Shown piece by piece: positions 1-11,662 of a stretch of DNA of 24,480 bases. Location of the stretch: NCBI GenBank assembly GCA_020536535.1, contig JAHLWZ010001053.1:1-24480 (forward strand), written 5' to 3'. The DNA is from Pelomyxa schiedti. Its lineage: Eukaryota > Evosea > Pelobiontida > Pelomyxidae. The position numbers and the translations under genes are program-made. The notes under the pieces were generated by a model. The model saw only the letters and a program-made list of their open reading frames with translations, was not told where the DNA came from and did no database searches. Every line of letters begins with the position of its first letter. The first letter of the stretch is position 1.

Positions 1-1620
1 GACTGTTTGTACCCCTGGAGGCGGTGTTGTTGCTCTTGTGGGTGTTGAGGATGGTATCTGCTGCGGCGCTTGAGGAGAGCCCGGCAGTGGAGGGGTAACA
101 GATTGAGTAATGGGAGTTGAACTGGAACCAGAGGGTGGAACGGCAGGAAGAGGGTGAGAGGGCCTCGCAGGAAGTGCATGGGTGGGGCGGGCAGCTTTCA
201 GGGATGCAGTTTTTGGAGTGTCTGCCTTAGTAGGGTCAGTTGGAGTGGATTCGCTAGGTTGACTTGTGGTAGACGTTACAACACTGACATTTGCAGTGGG
301 TGGGGTACTTTGGGTTGCATTGGCTGAGGAATTGCCAGTCTCCGACTTGGGTGATTCAGAGTCCGGCCAGGACTTGGCAGAGGATTTGGTGGGCTCGGAT
401 TTTCTATGAGCGTGCCTTATCAAGCGCAAGGGAAGAGCAGAGGGAAGCTTCTTTGGTGGTGGAGGTGGAGGGACTGGCGCAACCGGTACCTGGGTAGCAG
501 GTGGAGATGCCGTCGCATGTGTTGCAGCATGCGATGGCAGAGTGCGAGCAGTATATTTCTTGGGCGGGGGTGGGGGTGGCGGAGGCTGTGGGGGCACCAC
601 CCTCCTTGCACGCAGAGGTGTTCGAGAGGAAAGAGTCAGTGGAGGAGGGGGAGGCGGTGGAGGTGGTGGTACACTGTCCTTGGGTGTACCTGGAGCTTCT
701 TTAGAAGCCGAAGATTCCGCCACAGCACTTGGACTTTCCGGCGTCACAGGCACCGATACAGACGCCGCCCTCTCTTTGATGGCGTTTTCCTTTTGAGACA
801 CAGGAACAGCAGCAGAAGCATCCCCAGGAGAATTTTGTGAAGAATCGGATGAATCAGAATGTCTTCGAGGGTGCTCCTGCGATACACTGGAGCTTTGAGA
901 ATGAGAACCAGAACCGGAGCCAGAGCCAGAAGCAGAAGCAGAGCCAGAACCAGATATCTGAGCTGACTCCTGCCTCGGCTGAGCAGCCAAAACAGAAACG
1001 AAGGACGCGGACATGTGCTGCGGCTGGGACGCGGAGGGCGACGGCGACGGCGACGAGGGCGACGAGGTGATCAGGGACAGGAGCGCCGGCGACGACACGG
1101 AGAAGGACTGGGACAGGGACGCGGGCACGGGCTTGCGGCAGGAGCCGCAGAACTTGGCCCTGGGGAACAGCGGCGCGTCGCAGTAGCGGCAGTTGGCCGG
1201 CGGCGGCGGGGGCGGCGGCGGCGGGGGCTTCTGCACCGCCTGCCCGCACGACGTGCAGAACCGCGAGGGCGCGGGGACCCCGTACTTGCACCTGATGCAC
1301 GGGGTGATCGTCGCCGGCCTCGACGGCGGCGGCGGCGGCGAGGGGATCGGGGCTCCTCCCCCTGTTGATGGGGACGAGGGCGAGGCCGGCGTCGATGTTG
1401 TTGTTGCTGATGATGATGACGACGATGGTGATGATGACGATGGTTGTTGTGGGGTGGTGCTATCGGTCCCGAGTGTGCCGCACTTGGGGCAGTACCTGGG
1501 AGACTGGAGTTAAGGGGGAAGGGGTGCGGCGGGGAGGGGAAGGGAGGAAAAAAAAAAGTTATGGGAAGTGGTGGTGGTTGGGTACTTGAGGACTTTGATA
1601 CGACATCGAGTGCACTCCAT
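1..1620 (-). CDS. Zinc-ribbon protein with long Ser/Pro-rich region (3' end outside window)
   Basis: Exons 1586-1620 and <1-1495, with a 90-nt GT-AG intron. Splicing joins MECTRCRIKVLK to YCPKCG, which completes a CxxC...CxxC ribbon whose first pair (Cys3, Cys6) lies in exon 1 and second pair (Cys14, Cys17) in exon 2. Two more ribbons follow: Cys78/81 with Cys92/95, and Cys113/116 with Cys127/130, separated by proline runs. This resembles double-zinc-ribbon (DZR) proteins. After about residue 135 the chain is low complexity: Ser/Gly, Pro runs and Ser/Thr/Pro. It is still open at the window edge after 510 codons. Unspliced reading from the ATG hits a stop inside the intron, which supports the intron. 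Exon 2 is very GC-rich. The function is unknown; a protein- or nucleic-acid-binding scaffold is an inference from the ribbons only. Confidence 0.72.
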
Positions 1621-1866
1621 CACGGCCGGGCGTGCCTATTGGATGGATAAATTTTTTTTGCTTCTCGGCGAAAAACCAAAAGCGGCAGGGGGTTTGTTTT
1701 CCGTGCACGGTGCTGGCCGAAAAAACGAACCAAAGGGTTGTGTTTGTGTCGTTGGGCTTTAAAGTCCCGGACTATCTGAAACAAAAGGGTACAGCAACAG
1801 GAAAGACAGACAAATTTAGTGTCTATTTGGTGGGCACCAAACACTGGAAGGTGTTGAAGTGGTGGT

Positions 1867-3121
1867 TCAGGGCTGTGAAATGAAGGATTGGTGCCTTATC
1901 GTAAGTTCCCGCATTAGAGGGACTTCAATATCGTCAGTGTCCGGCTTTAGAATGGGGGCGCCATTGGGAGTTGAGGGATCGTAAAGTAACACGCGGGCTC
2001 GTATTTCGTTGAGCAAGTTGCCCACAACAATGTTGCTGCCACTGTTGGCAAGAGATGTGGTTGCTTTGTACTTGAGGATAGACTCATCTGTTTCCAGCTG
2101 GTGGTTCGTTCGTTGGTGAGTTTTATAATAGAGGGGAGAATGGCAGGCACACTTTAAAAGAAACAATATAAGCCCCGGGGCACCATATGGAACGAATCGC
2201 CGGCAGGAGTTTTGGCACATTTTTCAAGTCTAATCTGAGGCCATCGACATTGGACTAATTGGCAAGAAGTTAGAATGGTGTATTGTGAACTTTTCGTCAA
2301 CGTTAAATTTACCTGGATTTTGTGAGATGGTAATTGATCAAAAGGGATAAAAAAATCGGAAACAGCTGCAGATGCGTAGACTACAGAAGAAAGAATTGTC
2401 AATAAGCTAAAAAGAAATTGTAACTAACTGAATGCATTCTTTCCAACTCGACTCATGATCGAGCACGAAGCTTTGAGCAGATGCAGATACTGATCCACAG
2501 TCGTGAATGGAACAAAAAGTATGCGTCCCTCAGATTTTGCCGCGTGATATTGTCGTGCCACTTGCTTCACTTTGGGGGGCACTGAAGGTAACCATGTAAA
2601 GGTTAGACTTATCACGCTCCAATTTCAACTCACATATCACTTCCCCGTTTGGGTCCACCTGCATGTGATCAAACATGTTTCCAAGGAATTGTCTGCGAAA
2701 ATCATTAAGAGTTGTGAATCCTGGCCACGCAAGATTTGATGCTGCTGGCACACCGGCTGTATGGCAACTTGGAATGTGCTCGATGCAAATAAACAACAGC
2801 GTAGCCACTCTCCAACAAGCATTCTGTAGATGCAGCACCACGCCCACCGGAACTGAAATTATCGATGAATCTCACCGTATTTCTCTCCAAAGGTACAGTC
2901 GTCCCACCAGACTGTGCTGTTATTTAGCAACGAAGGGGAAAAAAGGAAAACAGTTTGATTCGTACAGTAACAAGGGCAATCAGGTGGTGCTGCGCGACGT
3001 GCGTGTCAACGAACGCCGAGATCTCTGCTGTTTCTTTAGCTACGTCTGGACCGGGCAGGGCAAAGTACTCCCTCTCCGTCGCCGAAATGTCAACCGCTGC
3101 GTGTGACCTGTCCGTTGCCAT
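1867..3121 (-). CDS. PPCS: Phosphopantothenate-cysteine ligase (PPCS), CoA biosynthesis
   Basis: Seven exons (2966-3121, 2754-2911, 2634-2692, 2429-2581, 2313-2380, 2153-2254, 1867-2097) give 308 residues, close to animal PPCS. All six introns are GT-AG, 48-61 nt, and keep frame. PPCS joins cysteine to 4'-phosphopantothenate at the expense of a nucleotide triphosphate, the second step from pantothenate to CoA; it is expected to be cytosolic. Family hallmarks visible: SGGTTVPLE then [12 protein letters not shown] (residues 53-77, nucleotide-binding loop), [35 protein letters not shown] (177-188), [23 protein letters not shown] and VVGNLL near the C-terminus. Each motif follows the order of human PPCS. 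The N-terminal 50 residues are an ordinary leader helix. Divergent from KRR1, with 267 bp between the two start codons. Confidence 0.93.
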
Positions 3122-3388
3122 CGTACGATCGTTTGAGAAATCTCAAAAACCTGTGAGATCTTAACACTATGAACCTACAGAGTTTTTACTCCCCGTAGGG
3201 TTCGTCCGGGCTGTATTGTTGTGTTGCTGTGAGGGGCTTTTACGAGGGAAATCTGAGAGCAACAAAGGTCCGAAGAGATTAATTGGCGTTTGCAACTGTC
3301 CCAAATTGTTGATTGGAAATCTCGCCACTTTAATAAACAAGCGAACTAGCGCGAAGGCACGTGCGGATTTGCGACAGCAACAGGGACA
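3122..3388. promoter_or_regulatory. Probable bidirectional promoter between PPCS and KRR1
   Basis: This 267-bp gap separates the ATGs of two head-to-head housekeeping genes, so it must carry both start regions and 5' leaders. I see no clear TATA box or repeated operator. The assignment rests on gene arrangement only. Confidence 0.45.
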
Positions 3389-5304
<1,916 letters not shown>

Positions 5305-5383
5305 TTTGAAAATAAAAAAAAAAAAAACAAAAACATTCTCCCCTCATTAGGCGTTTTTTGTGCCGATTCGAACCGACGCACAA

Positions 5384-6506
5384 ATGGATTCCTTTGGTGC
5401 TATTCCTTTGAACCGCAGTGTGTGCATACAGTTTCGCCATCATGTCACTAACATAGCATCTATGCCAGTTTCGGGGCTGCGGGGTGGTGGAATGTGTTGG
5501 AGTGTTGTATGCAACTTGCAAACCAAAGCACAACTTGCCTAACTGATGGAAAAAAGGCTTCTCTGGTGCATTTACTGTACTGGGACACGAATACGAGGCA
5601 AGCAATAATGGGTTGCATGCCAAAGGATCACCCAGATAACGAGACGTTACCTGCAATGCAGCAAGTTTTTTTTTTATCACTTTTTTTGAGTGTTATTACC
5701 ATACCCATTGAATGCAGCTTTTTGAAAGTATGAAAACAGTTGATCCAATGCCAACTGTCACAAATCTCCCTGGTTTGAACCAAATCGACCCATACGAGTC
5801 TTTCTGCAACATTGCATTTGCTGTGCTGTCGCTGCTCCCGCCGCAAATTATGCAACCCCTAGAGTATCAGTCTCTAAAGAAAATTATCCCGCTATCTGGA
5901 GCAAAGGACAAAGAGGATGGCGTAAAGGAATGCCGGCAAAAATTTCTATCCCTTGACGCATGTCCATCTCACGCCAGCATGGGGCAGCCCTCCCTGGTCA
6001 TTCCAGATGGCACACCATATGAAATTGCATACCAGCAAAAGGTTGATTGGCAGAGATCAAATCAGTATAACCTCTGGGACTTGATTTGCTTGGAATTGCG
6101 GGATGAGGTTATTCCAGCAGATAGTTACCTGCTGGAGTATTATATGAATAAACCCACTCTCTCCTTACTGGTTGACATCAAGCAATTCGTTTTAGACTTC
6201 CCGGATATGAGAATAAGCGTAACAAATTTCACAATAAACCTCCCGCATACACTGGACCTGAAAAAAATTGCTTCCAGCAGTCTGGCGAACAAACCTGGGT
6301 CCTTGGAATACAGCCTTTTTGGAGTTGTAGGGCACTGGGGAGGACCTTCATCAGGCTGTTTTGAGGTTTATATCCTCTTTCCTCAACACGGCTGGGTGGC
6401 TTTTCCTGATGGCAGGTATGATTTCTTTTGCATCACTTGTAAGTGAGTATGAGTACTCAGTACTAAACTCACATCCTGCACTCTTAAGAATACTAGAAAA
6501 CGATAA
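5384..6506 (+). CDS. Ubiquitin-specific protease fold protein with altered catalytic residues
   Basis: Modelled exons 5384-5506, 5557-5664, 5718-6415 and 6461-6506 give 324 residues, essentially a bare USP domain. A degenerate Cys box, GLRGGGMCWSVASLVHLL, carries the presumptive nucleophile Cys38 but lacks the usual Asn (family pattern GLxNxGNTCYxN). LPGLNQIDPYESFCNIAF corresponds to the QQDAxEF helix. LLVDIKQFVLDF then EYSLFGVVGHWGG is the His-box strand. The catalytic His of the family GHY motif is replaced: the sequence reads SSGCFEVYI, with Cys291 in that place. GWVAFPDGS keeps one Asp. It is therefore likely a weak or inactive deubiquitinase, perhaps a ubiquitin binder (inference). The last intron is uncertain: reading through it would end the protein at 6446. 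It starts 79 bp after the KRR1 stop on the same strand. Paralogue assignment is not possible from sequence alone. Confidence 0.75.
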
Positions 6507-6936
6507 GAACTGTTCTACCAGTACAATTAATTAAATTTGTCTACATCCAACAAGCGCAATAACAAAAAAAACAAACAAATAAACAAACAAACAAAAAAAG
6601 GCCACCACAGAAGATTGCACAGCCGGAAACGCCTGGCCACCCTGTGAGATTTGTTGCAGCTTGGTATAGATTGAGCAGCCCATGGTCACCAGCAGCACAC
6701 ATGGCATTCCCGCCGAAATTCCGTATCTGCGTGCCTACTGTGTTGCACGTCGCGCGATGCCTGCACATCTCGTATAATCTGCCCATGTTCTTTTGGTACG
6801 GTGTTCTTTCTGCGTGCCCTCCTTATTGGTTCGGCTGCTGAATCGTCTGAAGAACCCCTAATTATGCCAAAATAGACTGTTCCGTGATGCAGATCTTTCG
6901 TTTTTCATAATTGCAATATTATTTCCGTAGAGCGAG
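6507..6936. other. Intergenic region between USP-like gene and TRM5
   Basis: This stretch holds the USP 3' region, an A-rich tract and the TRM5 promoter/leader. A 65-codon reading frame at 6644-6841 (plus) and an 81-codon frame on the minus strand have no recognisable motifs or exon-like neighbours, so I treat the stretch as non-coding. Confidence 0.5.
6561..6600 (+). repeat. Imperfect (CAAA)n / A-rich simple repeat
   Basis: About 40 bases consist almost wholly of A-runs punctuated by C every four bases (ACAAACAAATAAACAAAC is the core). It lies downstream of the USP-like gene. Confidence 0.85.
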
Positions 6937-9044
6937 ATGGGCGACGTGCACGAGGGCCGTGTGTCGGCTACGCCACCGACAGATATTGGACCAACGACTT
7001 CTACGACTACGACTTCTTCTTCTTCAGAGCACTCTACTACAAGTGTGAGCGCCGCATCTGCGGCGAGTAGTAGTGCCGTAACTTCGATCAAGTTCGATAA
7101 GACGTCGTTCACCAAGAAAGCCAACGTAATGGCGCTGCGAGTACCTACGCACTTGTGTGGCGAGGTTGTGCGTCAATTCAGGGGATACTTGCTTTCTGGT
7201 AGAAAGGTGCGCTCTATACTGGATGATCCGTTTCCCTCGAACACAGCTCCTTCTGATTCTGTGCCTTCTTTGCCAGCTACTACATCGGATGTTACCCAGG
7301 CTTGTGACTTAGCAAATGGCGCAGAGAAAACTGTTGACACCAATGAGTCCACTTGTGTGGCAACAACGACCGCAGCAGCAGCAACGCCGGCACCGGAAAC
7401 AACCACTGCAGCAGCAAGAGAACAAGTGCACGAAGTTACTCCTGCAGCCCGAAAGAAGGGAGGCAAGAAGTCTAGAAAGGCTGCGCAGGCAACTAAAGTG
7501 AAACCCCCGACGAGTGGAAGTGAATCCCACAAGTTGGTTCTCCTGTCACCTGATGTTCATTCACTGGATGACTTACCTGACATCTGCCGGAAGCTTGTGG
7601 CTGGGTGTGATGTAATCCCGAGTTACGAAGTTCAGTTTGACCATACTCACTGCACTGTTGGTATACAACCACCACTGTGGATGTCTATTATATTTTCACA
7701 TTCTATTATATAACCTCAAGGTGTACTTACGTATATTTATCTTTCTCTTTGCCTATTCCAGAGGAAATTTTGAAAACTCTCCTTCCTAGTACTATAAGTG
7801 CTATACCGTCCTCATTTGAGACAGTTGGTATGTAAAAATTTACTGCTAACTTCTTTCACATATATTTAGGCCACATTGCCCACTTAAATTTACGGGACGA
7901 GCAACTTCCTTACCGATATCTGATAGGCGAAGTTATTTTAGCGGTGACCATCTAGTTCAATATGTATAATACTTAAATATGAAAATCCAACAGCAAAATC
8001 CCAATCTACGAACTGTTGTAACGAAAGTAGGGAGCATACATGCAGTGTTTCGCACGTTTGATATGGAGGTGTGTCTTCCTATGCACTTTAGTGCACCAAT
8101 TAACCCTTAAAGATTATAGCTGGCGAGGATAACTTTGAAACGGAAGTGGTACCGCAACTTCTTCCCCTTGTCAAACCAATTTAACTGGTTTTCCAGAGAG
8201 AAGGCACTTGTAAGTTTCGATTCAATTACAAAGAAGTCTACTGGAACTCTCGGTTACAAACCGAGCACACACGTCTTGTCTCTCTCTTCAAGCAGGAAGA
8301 TGTCATATGTACAGTTCTTCTCGGATCCGAGCAATCTTCTCAATCTTCTACACTGGAAATAGGTGATGTCTTCGCCGGAGTGGGACCTTTTGCAGTACCA
8401 GCAGCCAAATTTGGATGTGTTGTCCATGCTAACGATCTCAATCCCTCCTCGGTCAAGTACTTGACCCAAAATGCCGCTATCAACAAAGAAAGCACAACTG
8501 TAATACCTTGTCTTCTCACTTACTGTAATCCTAGGTTTCAAAATTTGTTCAATGTTACAACATGGATGGTAGGGACTTCATGCGCGACATGGTAGCAAAG
8601 GGTGTGAAATTCAATCATGTAGTAATGAATCTCCCTGCTTCGGCAATCACCTTCGTTGGTAACTCCCAAAATTGCATGTGCATTCCAACACATTTTACAG
8701 ATGTGATACGTGACTTTTGCTTAAGCACACCATGCAAATGGCCCTCTGATGCGTGGGTGCACTGTTATACATTCTCAAAAAAAGCTGTGAATCCAAAAAC
8801 AGATGCACGTGAAGTACGAACTCTTCCCTTGTGATTCTCCTAATTATTATGAACACAGCAACTTCTCACCGCTTTGCATCCTGTCGTACCCTATGAACTA
8901 AAGATTCATGATGTTCGCAATGTTTCCCCACACAAAGAAATGCTCTGTGTGAGTTTCAGAGTGTCTGGTGCCAATGCCACAAGTGTTACTGGTAGTGTTG
9001 AGGAACAACCAAATCAACCCTCCAACAAACGCTGTAAATGCTAA
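6937..9044 (+). CDS. TRM5: tRNA (guanine37-N1)-methyltransferase TRM5
   Basis: Ten exons: 6937-7660, 7762-7827, 7870-7943, 7994-8068, 8113-8148, 8197-8308, 8363-8499, 8535-8658, 8701-8813, 8859-9044. The product is 548 residues. TRM5 uses S-adenosylmethionine to methylate G37 next to the anticodon. The order of conserved blocks is complete: FDKTSF...LRVP (D1 start), [46 protein letters not shown], the SAM-binding [17 protein letters not shown] then [29 protein letters not shown] (NLP catalytic loop), [11 protein letters not shown] and [15 protein letters not shown]. The N-terminal half contains a Ser/Thr leader (residues 9-50) and an insertion of about 110 residues rich in Thr/Ala/Lys between D1 and the rest, longer than in human TRMT5. 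One intron is only 35 nt (8500-8534). It ends 88 bp from the convergent NMNAT-like gene. Confidence 0.93.
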
Positions 9045-9132
9045 CAACAAAGAACTCATTTTTTGGCACCTCCCAACTCCATTTTTTCGTGATACAAAAT
9101 GGCACCACTCCTTGGACATTTATATACACAGG

Positions 9133-10122
9133 TTACGATGTAGCCCAGGACGCAAAGTGCTCCAGGAGATAGGTGACAGCCTGTCAACAGTTAGTGTGGA
9201 CTGCATGAGGTGAATTGTGTAATACCTGCGGATGTAGGAATCTAGAAAGGCTTGCTACGTCGTTATCATGCATTGCTTGGCGAATGAGGGTTGAGCTGAT
9301 GTCCTCAAGTTCGGGTAACAAAATGATACCTGTGGAAATGAGGGTACTTGAGAGAATGTTGGGCAAAAGAAGGGCATACCACAACATGGCCTCCTTTTGA
9401 TATTTTCGGCAACTGCTTCAGTGTATCCTGGTCTTCCAGGAACGACATAGTCAATGTCATCTTCCCAAGCATCGTACTTGGCAATGAAGTCCGCCCCATA
9501 CATCAGGCGTACATGAAAATTAAACTCTGTAACACCTTACGGAAATGAAAGACCCTAAGTAGATTAACCTGGAAACTCTGCAGACAACAATTGCTCCACG
9601 ACTTGCCCAGTTTGGTACCCATTGGGCCACCCCCAAGGAATAGTCGTTATCCAATTTGTTTCGGCTGCGTAGATATCACAGATTGCACAACGGTGATTCA
9701 ATGGAATGAAATCAGCACCTAATTTCTAGAACTTTTTCAATGGGTGGGAATGACTTTGCCTGTTTTGCAAATGTATTGTTTTCTCTGGATTGAAACTTAC
9801 ACCATGCACGTAGCGGTCACTTGATGGGGAAATAAACCCTCCAACAACAACCTGGGCTCTTTTTTCCAATTCTTCTTTACCCATCACAAACATGGCGTAG
9901 TGCTAAAAAGGCAAACTTAGAAAGGGATCCAAAAATACGCCTGTTTCTGCACTACAACGTACTAACCATTTTGTGGAATGGTGCAAATGCACCAGGGCCA
10001 AGTAATATCTGCAGCGCCTCCTTGGAACCACCACGCGCAAACCGGCTACGTTGCTGCGCGTTCAATGTAGCCAGTACCGCCCCCACCTTACTCATATCCA
10101 ATTGTATGTGGCTCTTGCTCAT
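9133..10122 (-). CDS. NMNAT-like nucleotidyltransferase (probable NMN/NaMN adenylyltransferase)
   Basis: Six exons (9967-10122, 9801-9902, 9569-9725, 9380-9535, 9226-9329, 9133-9180) give 240 residues. The HxxH nucleotidyltransferase signature is LLGPGAFAPFHKMHYAMF, split by an intron after KM. The second signature, ISSTLIR, is in the C-terminal third (LEDISSTLIRQAM). Between them are VVVGGFISPSSDRYV, LNHRCAICDIYAAETNWI, PWGWPNGYQTGQVV and LMYGADFIAKY, the NMNAT order of substrate loops. NMNAT joins ATP to nicotinamide or nicotinate mononucleotide, the last common step to NAD. The first in-frame ATG is used; an open stretch extends further upstream without an ATG. The 33-nt intron 9536-9568 is the shortest in the window. 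Nucleotidyltransferase identity is firm; the exact substrate (NMN or a related nucleotide) is inferred. Confidence 0.8.
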
Positions 10123-10428
10123 TTGTGTTGGGTAACCGTTCCGGTTACTTTCGGTTCTTTTGTTCCCGTTCACCCGAAAACTCAGAGCCTCTGGCCCAAG
10201 TTGGACCTCAGTAATGTCAGGGACTGACGCCTCAGGCTCCTCCAACTCAGGGATAGATGAGTGGGCACGTGGCTCGTGGCTCCTTGGTGCTGGGTGATTT
10301 CGTCGTCCAGAAACCAAACCAAGAACGTTTCAAAAGTGCAATTTTTTGATTCCGAAAGGGAAGACAAACAAGAACACAAAAAAGCAAAAGGAAAACCCCC
10401 CTCCACCCCCATCGTGACCGCTACCGAG
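10123..10428. promoter_or_regulatory. Probable bidirectional promoter between NMNAT-like gene and 288-aa gene
   Basis: This 306-bp gap lies between divergent ATGs. It is partly open in frame with both neighbours but contains no ATG in those frames, so it is read as leader and promoter. No known box was recognised. Confidence 0.4.
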
Positions 10429-11662
10429 ATGTCAAGCACCACCACCACGTCCTCGACATCGTCGTCTTCGTCGTCGTCTGCGGCGGCCGCTCCTGCTTCG
10501 TCGTCGTCCGTTGCGTCCTCTGCCCCGGCCGCCGCGTCGTCCAAGTGGCCCACACCAAAGTTGATGAAGAAGCTGATGATTCGCAACAACATCACTCCGT
10601 TGGCTGTTGAACAACGCGAGGTGTGTGAGACGCAAGCCAAAACTAAAACTAAACAAAATTAAAATTAAAACAAAAGTAAAAGTCATTATGCATATGTTTG
10701 CTTTACTTGATCCATCCAAGCAAACTCTAAAAAAAAACAAGGCCCTCAAGGGACAAATTAGGGCTCAAGCAGAGAAAATCAGGCTTATGAAAGCTGCTGG
10801 GGAGGCAAAGCGAGCCCCACTCATGTTTTGGGAACAAGTCTTCAATCTACTGGAACTGAAATTCACCTACGATGTATGTGAGTGTTGCCCGGCCTTGATT
10901 TAAAAAGACCTGCACAGATTAACAGTCCTGTACCGGTTGTGGACCGAGAATTCCTTGTTCCAACGCAGGTAATGCTGTGCCCATTTCCTGTATGCTGAGC
11001 ACTCACCCCTTTTAGCTGGATTCCCTTGAAATAGAATTCAAAATCAGATGGAGCGTTGTTCTTCCAAATGGAAAGATTGAGCGGCTTCAGAGGTCAATAC
11101 AATCAACAATCGTCTTCCCTTATGCCCAACTGTGCATTATAGACCATTCCAGTACCGCACCACAGTGACAGGAGCTGAAATACGAAATATCATTCAAAGT
11201 TACACTGCCACCAAATATCCTGAGCTTGCTGGCTTCCTCAAAGTAAGATTGATGAAAATAAGATTAAACAACTTAATTGTCATTAGATTGAATTTCCTGA
11301 AGAGTTGACACACATTCAAATTCTCACAAACCCTGAAACCACAACTGTTAGTACAACTACCACCGCAAGCACGCCAGCAGCACCAACACGCCCGTCAGCA
11401 GCTGTTGAGGAAGAGCACCAAGCCACATCTGCAAAGCCACCTTGCGTTTGGCGGGCTCTTACAGACCAGGTGACGGTTTTAATGCCACGATACTCTGTAA
11501 TGATACATTAGGATATCTTCCGTATCCCGTTGTGGTTCCCTGGACCTCGTCTTGCCAACACAGCTGTTGTCCAATGCCGCGTAACGTATAACTTTTTTTT
11601 CACCTCTGCCCTTTTTTAAGGAAAAATCAACCAAAGGTTTCCTGAGCCATACTGCAATATAA
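10429..11662 (+). CDS. Unrecognised 288-residue protein with Ser/Ala leader and basic helix
   Basis: Eight modelled exons: 10429-10620, 10721-10873, 10918-10968, 11016-11092, 11143-11242, 11287-11469, 11512-11580, 11621-11662. I do not recognise the family. It begins with a 38-residue Ser/Thr/Ala tract, then WPTPKLMKKLMIRNN, a basic helix QTLKKNKALKGQIRAQAEKI, LMFWEQVFNLLELKF, and an apparently folded beta-rich part with VDREFLVPTQLDSLEIEFKI, WSVVLPNGKIERLQ, FQYRTTVTGAEIRNII and KYPELAGFL. A Thr/Ala/Pro linker (around residue 205) precedes DIFRIPLWFPGPRL. Frames join cleanly through seven introns of 40-100 nt, which argues that it is real. Uncertain points are the first acceptor (10720 or 10741, both in frame) and the 3' end: splicing out 11581-11620 gives a stop at 11662; retaining it gives a stop at 11619. 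Confidence 0.65.

Noticed and set aside
854-1300. 148-codon minus-strand open frame, Ala/Val/Arg-rich
   Set aside because: It is an alternative frame of the GC-rich zinc-ribbon exon. The ribbon frame with CxxC pairs is clearly the coding one.
6416-6534. Alternative last exons for the USP-like gene (read-through stop at 6446, or acceptor at 6488)
   Set aside because: The acceptor at 6460 gives a 45-nt intron typical of this genome and a better match to the USP C-terminal strand, but the choice is not certain.
6541-6786. 81-codon minus-strand frame with a hydrophobic Phe/Cys end
   Set aside because: The hydrophobic end is only the translation of the (CAAA)n repeat, and the rest has no domain.
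10182-10640. 152-codon minus-strand frame with Asp/Ala runs
   Set aside because: It is antisense to the Ser-rich first exon of the 288-residue gene and to the shared promoter; no motif.
11270-11620. A single fused gene joining the 288-residue protein to TatD
   Set aside because: The phases do not match: the last exon of the first gene ends in phase 0 while the TatD frame needs one leftover base, so a simple splice fusion is out of frame.
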